Notes: generated from the sequence alone by a model not told the origin. A stretch of 64,000 nucleotides of DNA from DATGMB01 sp035293845 (GCA_035293845.1 DATGMB010000223.1:1-64000); one strand, 5' to 3'; positions 42,853 through 52,024 are shown, counted from the stretch's first letter. Translations and numbers: made by a program.

Positions 42853-44031
42853 TTACCACACTTTAACAAAGTTCTTGCCGGGGAGTTGTTTGACGAGTCC
42901 CAGCATTTCCAGCTCGAAGAGCGCTGCAATGAGCTCGGAGGCCGAGATATCTTGCAGCTTTTCAAGCAGATCGTCCAGGTGTATGGCAGCGTCCACAGGG
43001 ACCGCCGCCAGCGCCCGGCGTGCGGCATCGTCCAGTTGCGGGGCCGTTTGCCCCGTTAATAAAGATGCCTGGGCGGGCGTTTCGGATGCGGCTTCCGCGC
43101 CGAGCAGCCGCGACCGCGTCTTTTCAATTAGTTGGCGGCGCGCCTCCGCGGGTAGTTCGGCAACCACATCGTTCCAGTCCTGCACGATCTTCGCGCCCTG
43201 TTTGATCAGCAGATTCGGCCCCCAGCTCTGCTTGGATGTGATATTTCCAGGCACCGCGAACACCTCGCGCCCCTGATCCATCGCCAGCTTCGCCGTGATC
43301 GCCGAGCCGCTGTACTGCGCGCCCTCCACCACCAGCACGCCGGCGCTGATCCCGCTGATGATCCGGTTGCGCACCGGAAAATTCTGCGGGAAAGCGGTCG
43401 ATCCCATGGGAAATTCCGAGACGATCAGCCCTTTTTCCGCGATTTCGGCATACAGTTTGCGATTCTCCTGTGGATACACCACATCCACACCGCAGCCAAG
43501 CACCGCGACCGTATCGCCGCCCGCCGCGAGGCATCCTTTGTGCGCGGCCGAATCGATCCCGCGCGCCAGACCGCTCGCGATCGTCAGACCGGCGTGCGCC
43601 AGATCCGCGGACAACCGCTCCGCCACGGCGATGCCGTAGGGCGTCGGGCGTCGCGTTCCGACGACGCCCACCGCAAGGGTGTGGAGCAGTTCGATCCGGC
43701 CGCGCGCGAACAGCACAATCGGTGGATCGAAGATCTCGCGCAGCGGCTCCGGATAGCGCGGATCCCCGATGGTGACCAGCTCCGCCCCGCACTCCAGCAT
43801 CTTTTGCTGCTGCGCCACCGCGTCTTCGAACGTGCACCCGCTCACGATGGACTGCGCCACCGCCCCGCTCACACCCGCGCCCTCGAGCTCGGTGCGGCTG
43901 GCGCGGAAGATCGCCTGTGGCGTGCGGAAGCGGTCGAGCAGCTTGCCCGAATTGCGCGTTCCCAGGCCTGGGATGAGTTTGAGGGCCAGCCAGTGAAGTT
44001 CCTCTTCCCGGCTGAGGACGGCAGCTTGCAT
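42853..44031 (-). CDS. dprA: DNA-processing protein DprA
   Basis: 392 aa. An N-terminal SAM/HhH-like region (LHWLALKLIPGLGTRNSGKL) precedes the Rossmann-fold core: VGVVGTRRPTPYGIAVAERL, IASGLARGIDSAAHKGCLAA, VLGCGVDVVYPQENRKLY, FPVRNRIISGISAGVLVVEG and PNLLIKQGAKIVQDW. A C-terminal winged helix (HLDDLLEKLQDISASELIAA) closes the protein. DprA loads RecA on single-stranded DNA taken up during transformation. A ComEA-like protein is encoded at 17.3 kb. Lies upstream of topA, probably in one transcript. Confidence 0.97.
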   Translation of the reverse strand: MQAAVLSREEELHWLALKLIPGLGTRNSGKLLDRFRTPQAIFRASRTELEGAGVSGAVAQSIVSGCTFEDAVAQQQKMLECGAELVTIGDPRYPEPLREIFDPPIVLFARGRIELLHTLAVGVVGTRRPTPYGIAVAERLSADLAHAGLTIASGLARGIDSAAHKGCLAAGGDTVAVLGCGVDVVYPQENRKLYAEIAEKGLIVSEFPMGSTAFPQNFPVRNRIISGISAGVLVVEGAQYSGSAITAKLAMDQGREVFAVPGNITSKQSWGPNLLIKQGAKIVQDWNDVVAELPAEARRQLIEKTRSRLLGAEAASETPAQASLLTGQTAPQLDDAARRALAAVPVDAAIHLDDLLEKLQDISASELIAALFELEMLGLVKQLPGKNFVKVW

Positions 44032-44103
44032 CGAACGTCTTCACCCTAACAGGCGAGGGGCCGAAAACGCAAGTGGCGGAACTTTGAGCTAACATGAATC
44101 CGC

Positions 44104-44955
44104 ATGAGCACACGCGATCTCTCCCGCCGGAGTTTCCTGGCGCTAACGGCCGCCGCGCCGCTGGCGACCGAGGTGGCAAGGGCAGCGCCGGAACAGATTC
44201 CCGTCGGCCTGGAGCTCTATTCCGTTCGTGACGAACTCGCCAAAGATTTAAATGGAACCGTCACGCGCGTGGCCAGGATGGGGTATCAGGTGGTCGAGTT
44301 CTACGCGCCATATTTCAGTTGGACGGCGCAGCAGGCGAAGGACGTGCGCAAGCTGCTCGACGACCTCGGCATCCGCTGCAACTCGACGCATAACGGGCCG
44401 CAGTCTTTCAAGGGCGACGGCATCGCGAAGGCCATCGAGCTGAACCAGATCCTCGGCGCGAAATATATCGTAATGGCGAGCGCCGGGCGCGTCAGCGGAA
44501 TCGATGGCTGGCGCGAGGTTGCGGAGACGCTCACCGCCGCCTCCGAAAAATTTCGCGGCGCCGGGCTGCACGGCGGCTATCACAACCACCAGTTGGAGTT
44601 CACATCGATCGATGGCAAGCGGCCCATCGAGATCCTCGCCGCCGGCACGCCGAAGGATTTCATGCTACAGCTCGATGTCGGCACCTGTGTGGAGGTGGGC
44701 TCCGATCCGGTCGCCTGGATCAAACAGAACCCCGGCCGCATCCGGTCTCTGCATCTCAAAGAGTGGGGTCCCGGACCGGATAAGGGCTACAAGTGCCTGT
44801 TCGGCGAGGGCGTCGCGCCCTGGAAAGAGATCTTCGCCGCGGCTGAATCGGTGGGCGGCGTGGAGTATTACCTGATCGAGCAGGAAGGCAGCCGGTTCCC
44901 GCCCTTCGAGACGGCGGAGAAGTGCCTGGCGGCGTACAAACGGATTCACGGCTGA
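44104..44955 (+). CDS. Sugar phosphate isomerase/epimerase-like protein, Tat-exported
   Basis: 283 aa. RDLSRRSFLALTAAAPLATE is a clear twin-arginine signal (SRRSFLAL). The TIM barrel follows with IPVGLELYSVRDELAKD, MGYQVVEFYAPYFSW, IRCNSTHNGPQSF, GLHGGYHNHQLEF, FMLQLDVGTCVEVG, IRSLHLKEWGPG and YYLIEQEGS. The Glu, His and Asp residues in these blocks are the expected metal ligands of the xylose-isomerase-like superfamily. The usual substrates are sugars such as inosose or D-psicose; this exported version's substrate is unknown. It is divergent from dprA (72-bp gap) and convergent with egtD. Confidence 0.9.
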   Translation: MSTRDLSRRSFLALTAAAPLATEVARAAPEQIPVGLELYSVRDELAKDLNGTVTRVARMGYQVVEFYAPYFSWTAQQAKDVRKLLDDLGIRCNSTHNGPQSFKGDGIAKAIELNQILGAKYIVMASAGRVSGIDGWREVAETLTAASEKFRGAGLHGGYHNHQLEFTSIDGKRPIEILAAGTPKDFMLQLDVGTCVEVGSDPVAWIKQNPGRIRSLHLKEWGPGPDKGYKCLFGEGVAPWKEIFAAAESVGGVEYYLIEQEGSRFPPFETAEKCLAAYKRIHG

Positions 44956-44959
44956 ATTT

Positions 44960-45910
44960 TTACACCGCCACCAGCAGACTTTCCGCGAACGGCCACTCTT
45001 CGTCGACCCACTGCGCCTCCACGCGGAAGCCCGACGCGCGCGCCATCCTGCACAACTGGTCCGGCAGGAACTTGTGGCAGACCTCCGTGCAGATGGTCTC
45101 GCCGCTCGCGAAATCCACCGTGAGGCCGGCGCGCCGCACCCGCACGGTCTGGCGCCTGCGCGACCGCAGGTGCATTTCGATGCGCTGCGCTCCGGCGTTA
45201 TAGCGCGCCACGTGCTCGAAGCGGCGCAGGTGGAAGTCTCCGTCGAGCTCGCGGTTGATACGCGCCAGCAGATTGCGGTTGAAGGCTGCGGTGACGCCGG
45301 CCGCGTCGTCATAGGCGGCGATCATCCGCTCCTCGGATTTGACCAGGTCCGTTCCCAGCAGCAGCGCATCGCCGGGCTCGATCGCGCGCCGCACCGCGCC
45401 CAGGAATTCGATCGCCGCCTCCGGCTCGAAATTGCCGATGGTGCTGCCGAGAAACAGCGCCAGCAGAGTCTGGCCGGGCGCGCGGCGCGCCGCCGCGCAG
45501 CGCAGACCGTCCAGATAGCTCGTTTCGAGCGGCGTTACCTCCGCGACCGCCGCCAGCTCCTGCGCGCATTGCGCCAGAGCGCGGCGCGAAAGGTCGATCG
45601 GATAATAGGACACCATCCGCCGCCGCCCGAGCCGCTCCAGGATGGGCCGCGTCTTTGCCCCGCTGCCGCTGCCCAGTTCCGCCGTCACCACATCCGGCGG
45701 CAGCAGATCCGCCAGATCCCCGGCGTGCGCGGTCAAAATGCGGGCATCGGCGCGCGTCAGGCCGTATTCGGGCAGGCACGTGATGGCCTCGAACAGCGCC
45801 GAGCCGACCTCGTCATAGAAATAGCGGCACGGAAGCGTCTTCTGCCCGCCGCGCGTCAGCCCGGCACGCACCTCGGCCGCAAATTCGGCATCGAACGCGA
45901 GCGCGGCCAT
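44960..45910 (-). CDS. egtD: L-histidine N-alpha-methyltransferase (EgtD)
   Basis: 316 aa; its ATG shares one base with the egtB stop (TGATG). Motifs of the EgtD/DUF2260 family: LPCRYFYDEVGSALFEAITC, PEYGLTRADARIL, VTAELGSGSGAKTRPIL (SAM site), YYPIDLSRRAL, LALFLGSTIGNFEPEAA, LLLGTDLVKSEERMIAAYDD and AAFNRNLLARINRELDGDF. The enzyme trimethylates histidine to hercynine, the first step to ergothioneine. It is directly co-translated with egtB, so the two-enzyme core is complete here. Confidence 0.96.
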   Translation of the reverse strand: MAALAFDAEFAAEVRAGLTRGGQKTLPCRYFYDEVGSALFEAITCLPEYGLTRADARILTAHAGDLADLLPPDVVTAELGSGSGAKTRPILERLGRRRMVSYYPIDLSRRALAQCAQELAAVAEVTPLETSYLDGLRCAAARRAPGQTLLALFLGSTIGNFEPEAAIEFLGAVRRAIEPGDALLLGTDLVKSEERMIAAYDDAAGVTAAFNRNLLARINRELDGDFHLRRFEHVARYNAGAQRIEMHLRSRRRQTVRVRRAGLTVDFASGETICTEVCHKFLPDQLCRMARASGFRVEAQWVDEEWPFAESLLVAV

Positions 45911-47058
45911 CAATCCGTCACCAGCCGGAAGGTCGCGTAAATGTACGGGTACGACGGCCGGAACCAGTTCCGGAAGGAGGGCCGGAGCAGACAGCGCGCC
46001 GTCCGCGGCGAGCCGCCCTTCAGCACGTAGTGCTGGCCGTCGAAAAACGGCTCGGAATAATTGGGATAGAACGGAAACGGTTGAAATCCGGGGAACGGCG
46101 CGAACGGCGTCGCGGTCCATTCCCAACCGTTGCCGATCATCTGGCTCGGGCCGCCCTCGCCCTCGTACACCGGAATCGGGTCCCATCCGCGGAAATCCGC
46201 GTTCGCCGACGGCCGCGAGGCGCACGCCGCCCGCTGCCATTCCGCCTCACTCGGCAGGCGCATGCCGCGCCAGCGCGCGAACGCCGTGGCCTCATCGTAT
46301 GTCACATAGACTGGCCAATCGAGCGGCAATCGTATCTCCTCCCACATGCCGCGCCAGAACCATTCGCCGCCGCGCGACGCCCAGAAGAACGGCGGCGCGG
46401 CGCCCTCGCGGACGAATTCGAGATACTCGCGGTTGGTCACCTTATACGGCGCGATGGCGAATTCTCCAACCTCCACGAACATCTCCGGAAACTCGTTGTC
46501 CCAGCCGAAGCCCTCGCCGGGCGCGCGGCCGAGGCGCGCGGTTCCCGCGGGAATGCGCAGCATGGCATCGCTACCGCGCGGGGGCGGGGTCTCCGCGGCT
46601 GCAGCAGCCCGCGGGCCTGCGCCACCGGGAGTCTTCTTTCCGTAATCCAACTGATGCAGGATGTATGCAAAGGTTTCGGCGTGCATCAACCGGTGTTCGA
46701 GCGCCACGTGCCGGAGTTGCTCCGGGACCGCCGGCAGCAGCCGGTCGATCTCCTCCCGCACGCGCCGGCGGTAGCTCTCCACTTCCTCGACGCGCGGCCA
46801 GTCCGCCGGGCTATCGGCCGGCAACTGGCCGGGCGCCGGATCGATGCCGAAAGCGAAGAGGCGATCGAAGGATTCGTGAAATGCCGGCCGTCCCAACGCG
46901 TATCTGCCGATCAGGTTCCAGTCGAACGCCTCCAGGTGCCCGAGGTAGAAGATCAAGCGGTGCCGCTCCGGTATCGGACGCTCGTAGAGCGCTTCCGGCC
47001 GCACCAGCCGGAACAACGCGTCGGTCGCCCGGCGCGCCGCGTCGAGGCTCAGCATCAT
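45910..47058 (-). CDS. egtB: Ergothioneine biosynthesis iron-dependent sulfoxide synthase (EgtB)
   Basis: 382 aa from ATG 47058 (or 47055). The DinB-like N-terminal domain holds the three iron-binding histidines: one in FYLGHLEAFDWNL and two in EHRLMHAETFAYILHQLDYG (HxxxH). The C-terminal formylglycine-enzyme-like domain includes FAIAPYKVTNREYLEFVREG, MRLPSEAEWQRAA, GNGWEWTATPFAPFPGF and VLKGGSPRTA. It forms the C-S bond between hercynine and a thiol. No egtA or egtC is adjacent, which suggests the thiol is cysteine rather than gamma-glutamylcysteine, as known for some Acidobacteriota (inference). A C-S lyase would have to be elsewhere. Confidence 0.95.
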   Translation of the reverse strand: MMLSLDAARRATDALFRLVRPEALYERPIPERHRLIFYLGHLEAFDWNLIGRYALGRPAFHESFDRLFAFGIDPAPGQLPADSPADWPRVEEVESYRRRVREEIDRLLPAVPEQLRHVALEHRLMHAETFAYILHQLDYGKKTPGGAGPRAAAAAETPPPRGSDAMLRIPAGTARLGRAPGEGFGWDNEFPEMFVEVGEFAIAPYKVTNREYLEFVREGAAPPFFWASRGGEWFWRGMWEEIRLPLDWPVYVTYDEATAFARWRGMRLPSEAEWQRAACASRPSANADFRGWDPIPVYEGEGGPSQMIGNGWEWTATPFAPFPGFQPFPFYPNYSEPFFDGQHYVLKGGSPRTARCLLRPSFRNWFRPSYPYIYATFRLVTD

Positions 47059-47134
47059 GCCCCTACAGTCTAGCGAAACCTCTATCGCAAAATGGTGAGC
47101 GCGGCTACAGATTTCCGTTAGCCATTCGCCGCAC

Positions 47135-47437
47135 TTACGCGCGCGGTTCGCCGCCGCGCGGAGGCTCCCCCTCGTGCGGTTTGTAGCCGTGCCGCCGCAT
47201 GACTTCAAACGCCGCTTCCGCCGATTCCGGAAGCACGTAAAAAAAAGCTCCAATGCGCACCGTGCTGAACACAACGCCGCCGCGGTATTCATCCGCTTCG
47301 ACGCCGTAATCCACCCCGGCTTCGGTCAGGACGCGCTCCAATTTCCTGGCATCGCGCAGCCGCTTGGCGATGTAGACAAGCACCGGCTCCCGGTCTGCGA
47401 AAAACGAAGCGTCCTGTTTCATCCCGGTTTTCCCCAT
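47135..47437 (-). CDS. Small hypothetical protein (DUF2007-like)
   Basis: 100 aa. The layout VLVYIAKRLRDARKLERVLT, EAGVDYGVEADEYRGG, FYVLPESAEAAFEVMRRHG resembles small DUF2007-type signal-transducing proteins: a beta-alpha-beta fold with a conserved hydrophobic core. No signal peptide. A second ATG (47422) five codons in is possible. It lies between egtB and the hybrid kinase gene, on the same strand as egtB but with a 76-bp gap, so it may be its own unit. Confidence 0.7.
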   Translation of the reverse strand: MGKTGMKQDASFFADREPVLVYIAKRLRDARKLERVLTEAGVDYGVEADEYRGGVVFSTVRIGAFFYVLPESAEAAFEVMRRHGYKPHEGEPPRGGEPRA

Positions 47438-47510
47438 CCAGGATAGCGCGCGGCTTCACGGGACCGTGTGAAATGTTCGATTGGCGGCTCATTTGCAAGA
47501 TGTCGGGGAG

Positions 47511-49130
47511 ATGACACACAGCCCGGACGAGCAGATCGCCACCTTGCAAGAGAAGCTCCGGCAACAGGAAGCCCGGCTGCGTGAGCTCGAAGAGAGCGAA
47601 GGCCGGCTGCGCGCGTTTCTGGAGTCGGCCTCACAGGGCGTCGTCGCCATCGATCCTGCGGGCAAGCTCCTGCTCGTGAACGCGAAAACGGAACAGATGT
47701 TCGGCTATTCGCGCCAGGAGCTGCTCGGCGCGCCGCTCGAAATGCTGCTGCCCGAGACCCTTCGCCATCTGCACGCCAAACACCGCCAAGACTATTTCGG
47801 CGCGCCCCGTTCGCGCCCGATGGGTGTGGGCATGGAGCTCCGCGGGCGCAAGAAGGACGGTTCCGAATTCCCCGTCGAGATCAGTCTGAGCTTCGTTCGC
47901 GAGTCCAGCCGCCAACTCGCCGTCGCTCTGATCACCGACATCTCCGCGCGCAAGGAGATCGAGACGCAGATGCAGCAGCGGCAGAAACTCGAAAGCCTCG
48001 GCGTTCTGGCCGGCGGAATCGCGCACGACTTCAACAATCTGCTGACCGGCATCATCGGCAACGCCAGCCTGGTGCTCGGCGAAATGGGCCCCGACCACCC
48101 CTTGTACCGCCACGTCCGCGATGTCATCGAAGCCGGGCAGCAGGCCGCGACCCTGACCCGCCAACTGCTGGCGTACGCCGGCAAGGGCCAGTTTTACATT
48201 CGCGAGGTCGATATCGCGCCGCTCGTTCGGGAAGTCGTCGGCATGGTCCGCTCTTCGGTTCCCGGCTCGGTCCGGATCGCGGTGGATCTGCCGGAGCACC
48301 TGCCGCCGGTCTCCGCCGATTCCGGGCAGCTCCAGCAGCTTTTCCTGAACATGATCCTGAACGCGGCCGAAGCCATCGACGGCCGCCGCGGCACCGTTTG
48401 GATCAGCGCCCGAACCATCGACTCGAACGCCTTGCCCGCCAGCCGCCTTTCCGCCAATGGACTGCTGCCCGGCCGCTATCTCTCCGTGGAGGTCAAAGAC
48501 GACGGCTGCGGCATGGATGAGGCCACCTCGCTCCGCATTTTCGATCCGTTCTTCACCACGAAATTCACCGGCCGGGGATTGGGGCTGGCGGCGGCGCGCG
48601 GCATCGTCGAGGCCCACCACGGCTCGATTGAAGTTACCTCCGCGCCCGGAAAAGGAAGCACCTTCACGGTGCTGCTCCCGGCCGCGCCGCCCGGCAAACA
48701 CCGCGATACCGAGCCGGAGGATCTCTCGGGCTCCGGAGTAGTCCTGGTCGTCGACGACGAAGAGGTCGTGCGCCGCACGGCCGCCGCCGCCCTGCGGCGC
48801 TACGGCTATCTGGTTCTCTCGGCCTCCGACGGCCCGTCAGCCATCGACATCGTCCGCGAATCCGGCAGCCGCCTCTGCGCGGTCCTCCTCGATCTGGCCA
48901 TGCCCGGAATGGACGGGGTGGAAACCCTCGATCACATCAAGGCGATCGCGCCCGAGGTGCCGGTGCTGCTCTCGAGCGGCTTCGGCGAGATCGAAGCCAC
49001 GCACCGGTTGGCCGGCGCCGAACTCGCCGGCTTCCTGCAGAAGCCCTACACGGCCGCCCAACTCGCGCGGGAGGTCCGCCGCGTATGCAAGAAGGCCAGC
49101 CAGCACGCCGAGAGCGGCGCGCTGCCTTAA
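47511..49130 (+). CDS. Hybrid PAS histidine kinase with C-terminal receiver
   Basis: 539 aa from ATG 47511 with GGGGAG next to it. A coiled coil (residues 7-33), a PAS domain (SASQGVVAIDPAGKLLLVNA, PVEISLSFVRES), HisKA with LGVLAGGIAHDFNNLLTGI containing the phospho-His, HATPase (LFLNMILNAAEAIDG; KDDGCGMDE; RGLGLAAARGIVEAHHGSIE), and a receiver (VVLVVDDEEVVRRTAAAALR, VLLDLAMPGMDGVETL, LLSSGFGE, FLQKPYT). No transmembrane segments, so a cytoplasmic sensor. No DNA-binding partner is adjacent. It has the same layout as the kinase at 61.9-63.4 kb. Confidence 0.95.
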   Translation: MTHSPDEQIATLQEKLRQQEARLRELEESEGRLRAFLESASQGVVAIDPAGKLLLVNAKTEQMFGYSRQELLGAPLEMLLPETLRHLHAKHRQDYFGAPRSRPMGVGMELRGRKKDGSEFPVEISLSFVRESSRQLAVALITDISARKEIETQMQQRQKLESLGVLAGGIAHDFNNLLTGIIGNASLVLGEMGPDHPLYRHVRDVIEAGQQAATLTRQLLAYAGKGQFYIREVDIAPLVREVVGMVRSSVPGSVRIAVDLPEHLPPVSADSGQLQQLFLNMILNAAEAIDGRRGTVWISARTIDSNALPASRLSANGLLPGRYLSVEVKDDGCGMDEATSLRIFDPFFTTKFTGRGLGLAAARGIVEAHHGSIEVTSAPGKGSTFTVLLPAAPPGKHRDTEPEDLSGSGVVLVVDDEEVVRRTAAAALRRYGYLVLSASDGPSAIDIVRESGSRLCAVLLDLAMPGMDGVETLDHIKAIAPEVPVLLSSGFGEIEATHRLAGAELAGFLQKPYTAAQLAREVRRVCKKASQHAESGALP

Positions 49131-49185
49131 ACGGCCGCGCCGTCCGGCAGTCGCGAGCAAGGCCGATGCTATCCTGAACGTAACG

Positions 49186-50013
49186 GTGTTTCGACTCGCA
49201 GCCATCATGGGCGGGATTTTGGCCCTCATCACCGCGGTTTACGCGTTCCAGAAGCCGTTCCGCGAATATCCGGGCATCGAGTACGAAAAGTTCCCGATTC
49301 CGCCGGATTTCCGCGAGCCCGGCGAATGGACCTTCGCCCGCCTGATGTATCCGCCGATTGGCCGCCGTTACGGCGGCTTCCAGTTCCTGGGAAGCTGGAA
49401 GGAAGGCGCCTCCAACTGGACCATGGACTACCCGCGCTCGGATCGCCATTTCTCCGCCGCCGTGCGCCGCCTGACGCGCGTGCAGGCGCGCTCCGTCGAG
49501 GAGCCCATCGATCTCGACGACCACGATGTCTACGACTGGCCGTGGCTCTACGGCGTCGAGGTCGGCCACTGGGACCTCACCGATGAGCAGGCGCGGACCA
49601 TGCGCGAGTACCTGCTCCGCGGCGGCTTCTTCATGTGCGACGACTTTCACGGCGCCAACGAGTGGGAGGTCTTCGCCGCCAGCATGCGCAAAGTTTTCCC
49701 CGACCGCCCCATTGTCGAGATCCAATCCCAGGACGCCATCTTCCACACCATCTACGACCTCGACCAGCGTTACCAGGTGCCGGGCGCTTTGTTCCTCGAA
49801 ACCGGCCTCACCTACGAAAAGGGCGAGACCGGCAAGACACCGCACTGGCGCGGCATCTACGACGACCACGGCCGTCTGATGGTGGCGATCTGCCACAACA
49901 TGGACCTCGGCGATTCCTGGGAGCATGCCGATAACCCGCAATACCCCGAGCGCTTCTCCGCGCTCGGCATCCGCATCGGGCTCAATTATCTGATCTACTC
50001 GATGACGCACTAG
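49186..50013 (+). CDS. DUF4159 domain-containing protein
   Basis: 275 aa from GTG 49186. An N-terminal hydrophobic helix (LAAIMGGILALITAVYAF) anchors it. The DUF4159 core follows: EWTFARLMYPPIGRRYGGFQ, WTMDYPRSDRHFSAAVRRLT, PWLYGVEVGHWDLTDEQA, EYLLRGGFFMCDDFHGANEW and HNMDLGDSWEHADNPQYPE. The domain resembles the glutamine-amidotransferase-like fold without a nucleophile and is frequent in Acidobacteriota, where its role is unknown. It lies 55 bp after the hybrid kinase gene on the same strand. Confidence 0.92.
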   Translation: MFRLAAIMGGILALITAVYAFQKPFREYPGIEYEKFPIPPDFREPGEWTFARLMYPPIGRRYGGFQFLGSWKEGASNWTMDYPRSDRHFSAAVRRLTRVQARSVEEPIDLDDHDVYDWPWLYGVEVGHWDLTDEQARTMREYLLRGGFFMCDDFHGANEWEVFAASMRKVFPDRPIVEIQSQDAIFHTIYDLDQRYQVPGALFLETGLTYEKGETGKTPHWRGIYDDHGRLMVAICHNMDLGDSWEHADNPQYPERFSALGIRIGLNYLIYSMTH

Positions 50014-50060
50014 CTGCTCGCTTTGCTACGCAGCGCGGCCCATTCCCGCCGGCTTTTTGG

Positions 50061-50152
50061 GGAGCACTGGATCTCGATGATCCACCTGCCCGAATTCGCC
50101 CTTGTAGAATCAGTAGGTTAGGGCGACAGGTGGCATATGGATATGCCACCTG
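50061..50152. repeat. 92-bp dispersed hairpin element, copy B
   Basis: Ungapped partner of 14641-14732. Here the internal stem is TCGCCCT/AGGGCGA, and the 3' hairpin CAGGTGGCATAT/ATATGCCACCTG is perfect (12 bp around GG), while the first hairpin is only partly paired. The arm CCACCTG can also pair with CAGGTGG. Sits between the DUF4159 gene and the DUF423 gene, with no overlapping frame that looks coding. Confidence 0.75.
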
Positions 50153-50208
50153 CGGTCCGCAGGCGGTTCGGCGGCCCGATGGCCTGCGCGGTGTTAAGCT
50201 CGAACTGA

Positions 50209-50577
50209 ATGACCTGGAGCGCGGGCGGAGCAATCCTGTTGGCCTTGGCAGTGGCCCTCGGCGCGTTCGGCGCGCACGGCCTGCGCGACCGCCTGGATGC
50301 CTACCATCTGAGCATCTGGGAGAAGGCCGTCTTCTACCACTTCGTCCACGCGCTCGGAATCCTGATCGTCTCCGTGCTGCCCAAAACGGGCACGTTTTCC
50401 GAATACGCCACCGATTGGGCCGGCACGCTGCTGCTCGCCGGTATCGTGCTGTTCTCCGGCAGCCTCTATCTGCTGGCGGTCACCGGTATCCGCTGGCTGG
50501 GCGCCATCACGCCGGTCGGCGGCGTCTGCTTCATCGCCGCCTGGCTTGCGCTCGCCTGGTTCCTGTGGCGCCGGTGA
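50209..50577 (+). CDS. DUF423 family membrane protein
   Basis: 122 aa, about four transmembrane helices. The family pattern is clear: GAILLALAVALGAFGAHGLR, WEKAVFYHFVHALGILIVSV, WAGTLLLAGIVLFSGSLYLL and GAITPVGGVCFIAAWLALAW. DUF423 (YgdD-type) proteins are found throughout bacteria with no defined function. The RNB ribonuclease gene begins 31 bp later on the same strand, so both may share a promoter near the hairpin element. Confidence 0.93.
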   Translation: MTWSAGGAILLALAVALGAFGAHGLRDRLDAYHLSIWEKAVFYHFVHALGILIVSVLPKTGTFSEYATDWAGTLLLAGIVLFSGSLYLLAVTGIRWLGAITPVGGVCFIAAWLALAWFLWRR

Positions 50578-50608
50578 ACGCTCCCGCATTTCTGCTACGC
50601 TCTTCACC

Positions 50609-52024
50609 ATGGACCTGCTGGCGGCCGCGCGCCGCGAAATGATCGAGCAAGGCTTCGAGCCGGACTTCCCGCCCGCGGCACTCGAGCAGGCGCGCCGCAT
50701 CACGGTCGCTGCCGATCCCTCGCTGCGCGATCTCACCGGGCTCCCCTGGTCTTCCATCGACAACGACGATTCCCGCGATCTCGATCAGATCGAGTGGGCC
50801 GAGCGCACGCCGGAGGGCATCCGCGTCCGCGTCGCCATCGCGGATGTCGATGCCGCCGTGCCGCGCGGCACAGAAATCGACTGCTATGCCGCCCGCGAGA
50901 CCACCTCGGTCTACACCCACATCCACACGTTCCCGATGCTCCCCGAGCGCCTCTCGACGGACCTCACCTCGCTCGCCGAAGGCGAAGACCGCGCCGCCAT
51001 TGTCATCGAGTTCGTGGTGGCCGCCGATGGCGCGATCGGTGGGCACAGCGTCTCTCGCGCGCTTGTCCGCAACCGCGCGCGCCTGGCGTACAGCAGCGCC
51101 GGACCGTGGCTCGAAGGCACTGCCGCGCCGCCCACCGGCGACGCGGAAATGCAGGCGCAACTCAAGCTGCAGGATGAAGCCGCGCAGGCGCTCCGCGCCG
51201 CCCGTCACCGCCTCGGCGCGCTCAGCTTCGACCGCCAGGAGCTCCAGCCCGTTCTCGATGGCCATCAGGTCAAGGACATCGCCACCCGCCGCAGCAACCG
51301 CGCCGCGCACCTCATCGAAGATTTCATGATCGCCGCCAATGAGGTCATGGCCCAGACCCTGAGCGCGGCCGGTGTCTCCTCGATCCGCCGCGTCGTCAAG
51401 GCGCCGGAACGCTGGGCGCGCATCGCCGATCTGGCCGAACATTACGGAGAGAAGCTCCCGCCGGAACCCGATGCCGGCGCGCTGAATGCCTTCCTGCTCC
51501 GCCGCAAGCAGGCCGACCCCGTGCACTATCCGGATCTTTCGCTTTCCGTGCTCAAGCTGATGGGCCCCGGCGAATACGTGCTTCTACGCCCCGGCGATGA
51601 CGCCCCCGGCCACTTCGGCCTCGCCGCCCACGACTATACCCACTCCACCGCTCCCAACCGCCGCTTCGCCGATCTCGTCACGCAGCGGCTGCTGAAATCG
51701 ATCGGCGGCCCGGCGCCTTACCCGGATCCCGAGCTGGACGCCATCGCGCGCAACTGCACCCTGAAGGAGGACGCCGCGCGCAAGGTCGAGCGCAACATGA
51801 TGAAGCGCCTCGCCGCCGTGGCGCTGTCGAACCGCATCGGCGAAACGTTCTCCGCCGTGGTCACCGGCGTCGTGCCGAAAGGCGTCTTCGTGCGCGTGCT
51901 CGACCCGCCCGTCGAGGGCCGGCTCATGCGGGGCGAGAGTGGTCTCGACGTCGGCGACCGCCTCCGCGTCCGGCTGCTCAGCGCCGACCCTGAGCGCGGC
52001 TTCATCGACTTCGCGCGGGTGTAG
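50609..52024 (+). CDS. RNB-domain ribonuclease
   Basis: 471 aa from ATG 50609. The RNB catalytic region opens with LTGLPWSSIDNDDSRDLDQI, where the spaced Asp residues are the metal ligands (the usual DD is DQ in this subgroup). Then VRVAIADVDAAVPRGTEIDC and the segment TTSVYTHIHTFPMLPERLST follow. Downstream are LIEDFMIAANEVMAQTLSAA and YTHSTAPNRRFADLVTQRLL, both RNase II/R landmarks. An S1-like C-terminal strand set (FSAVVTGVVPKGVFVRVLDP) ends it. The N-terminal cold-shock domains of RNase R are missing, so it is the short RNB type. Expected role: 3'-5' RNA decay. Confidence 0.92.
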   Translation: MDLLAAARREMIEQGFEPDFPPAALEQARRITVAADPSLRDLTGLPWSSIDNDDSRDLDQIEWAERTPEGIRVRVAIADVDAAVPRGTEIDCYAARETTSVYTHIHTFPMLPERLSTDLTSLAEGEDRAAIVIEFVVAADGAIGGHSVSRALVRNRARLAYSSAGPWLEGTAAPPTGDAEMQAQLKLQDEAAQALRAARHRLGALSFDRQELQPVLDGHQVKDIATRRSNRAAHLIEDFMIAANEVMAQTLSAAGVSSIRRVVKAPERWARIADLAEHYGEKLPPEPDAGALNAFLLRRKQADPVHYPDLSLSVLKLMGPGEYVLLRPGDDAPGHFGLAAHDYTHSTAPNRRFADLVTQRLLKSIGGPAPYPDPELDAIARNCTLKEDAARKVERNMMKRLAAVALSNRIGETFSAVVTGVVPKGVFVRVLDPPVEGRLMRGESGLDVGDRLRVRLLSADPERGFIDFARV

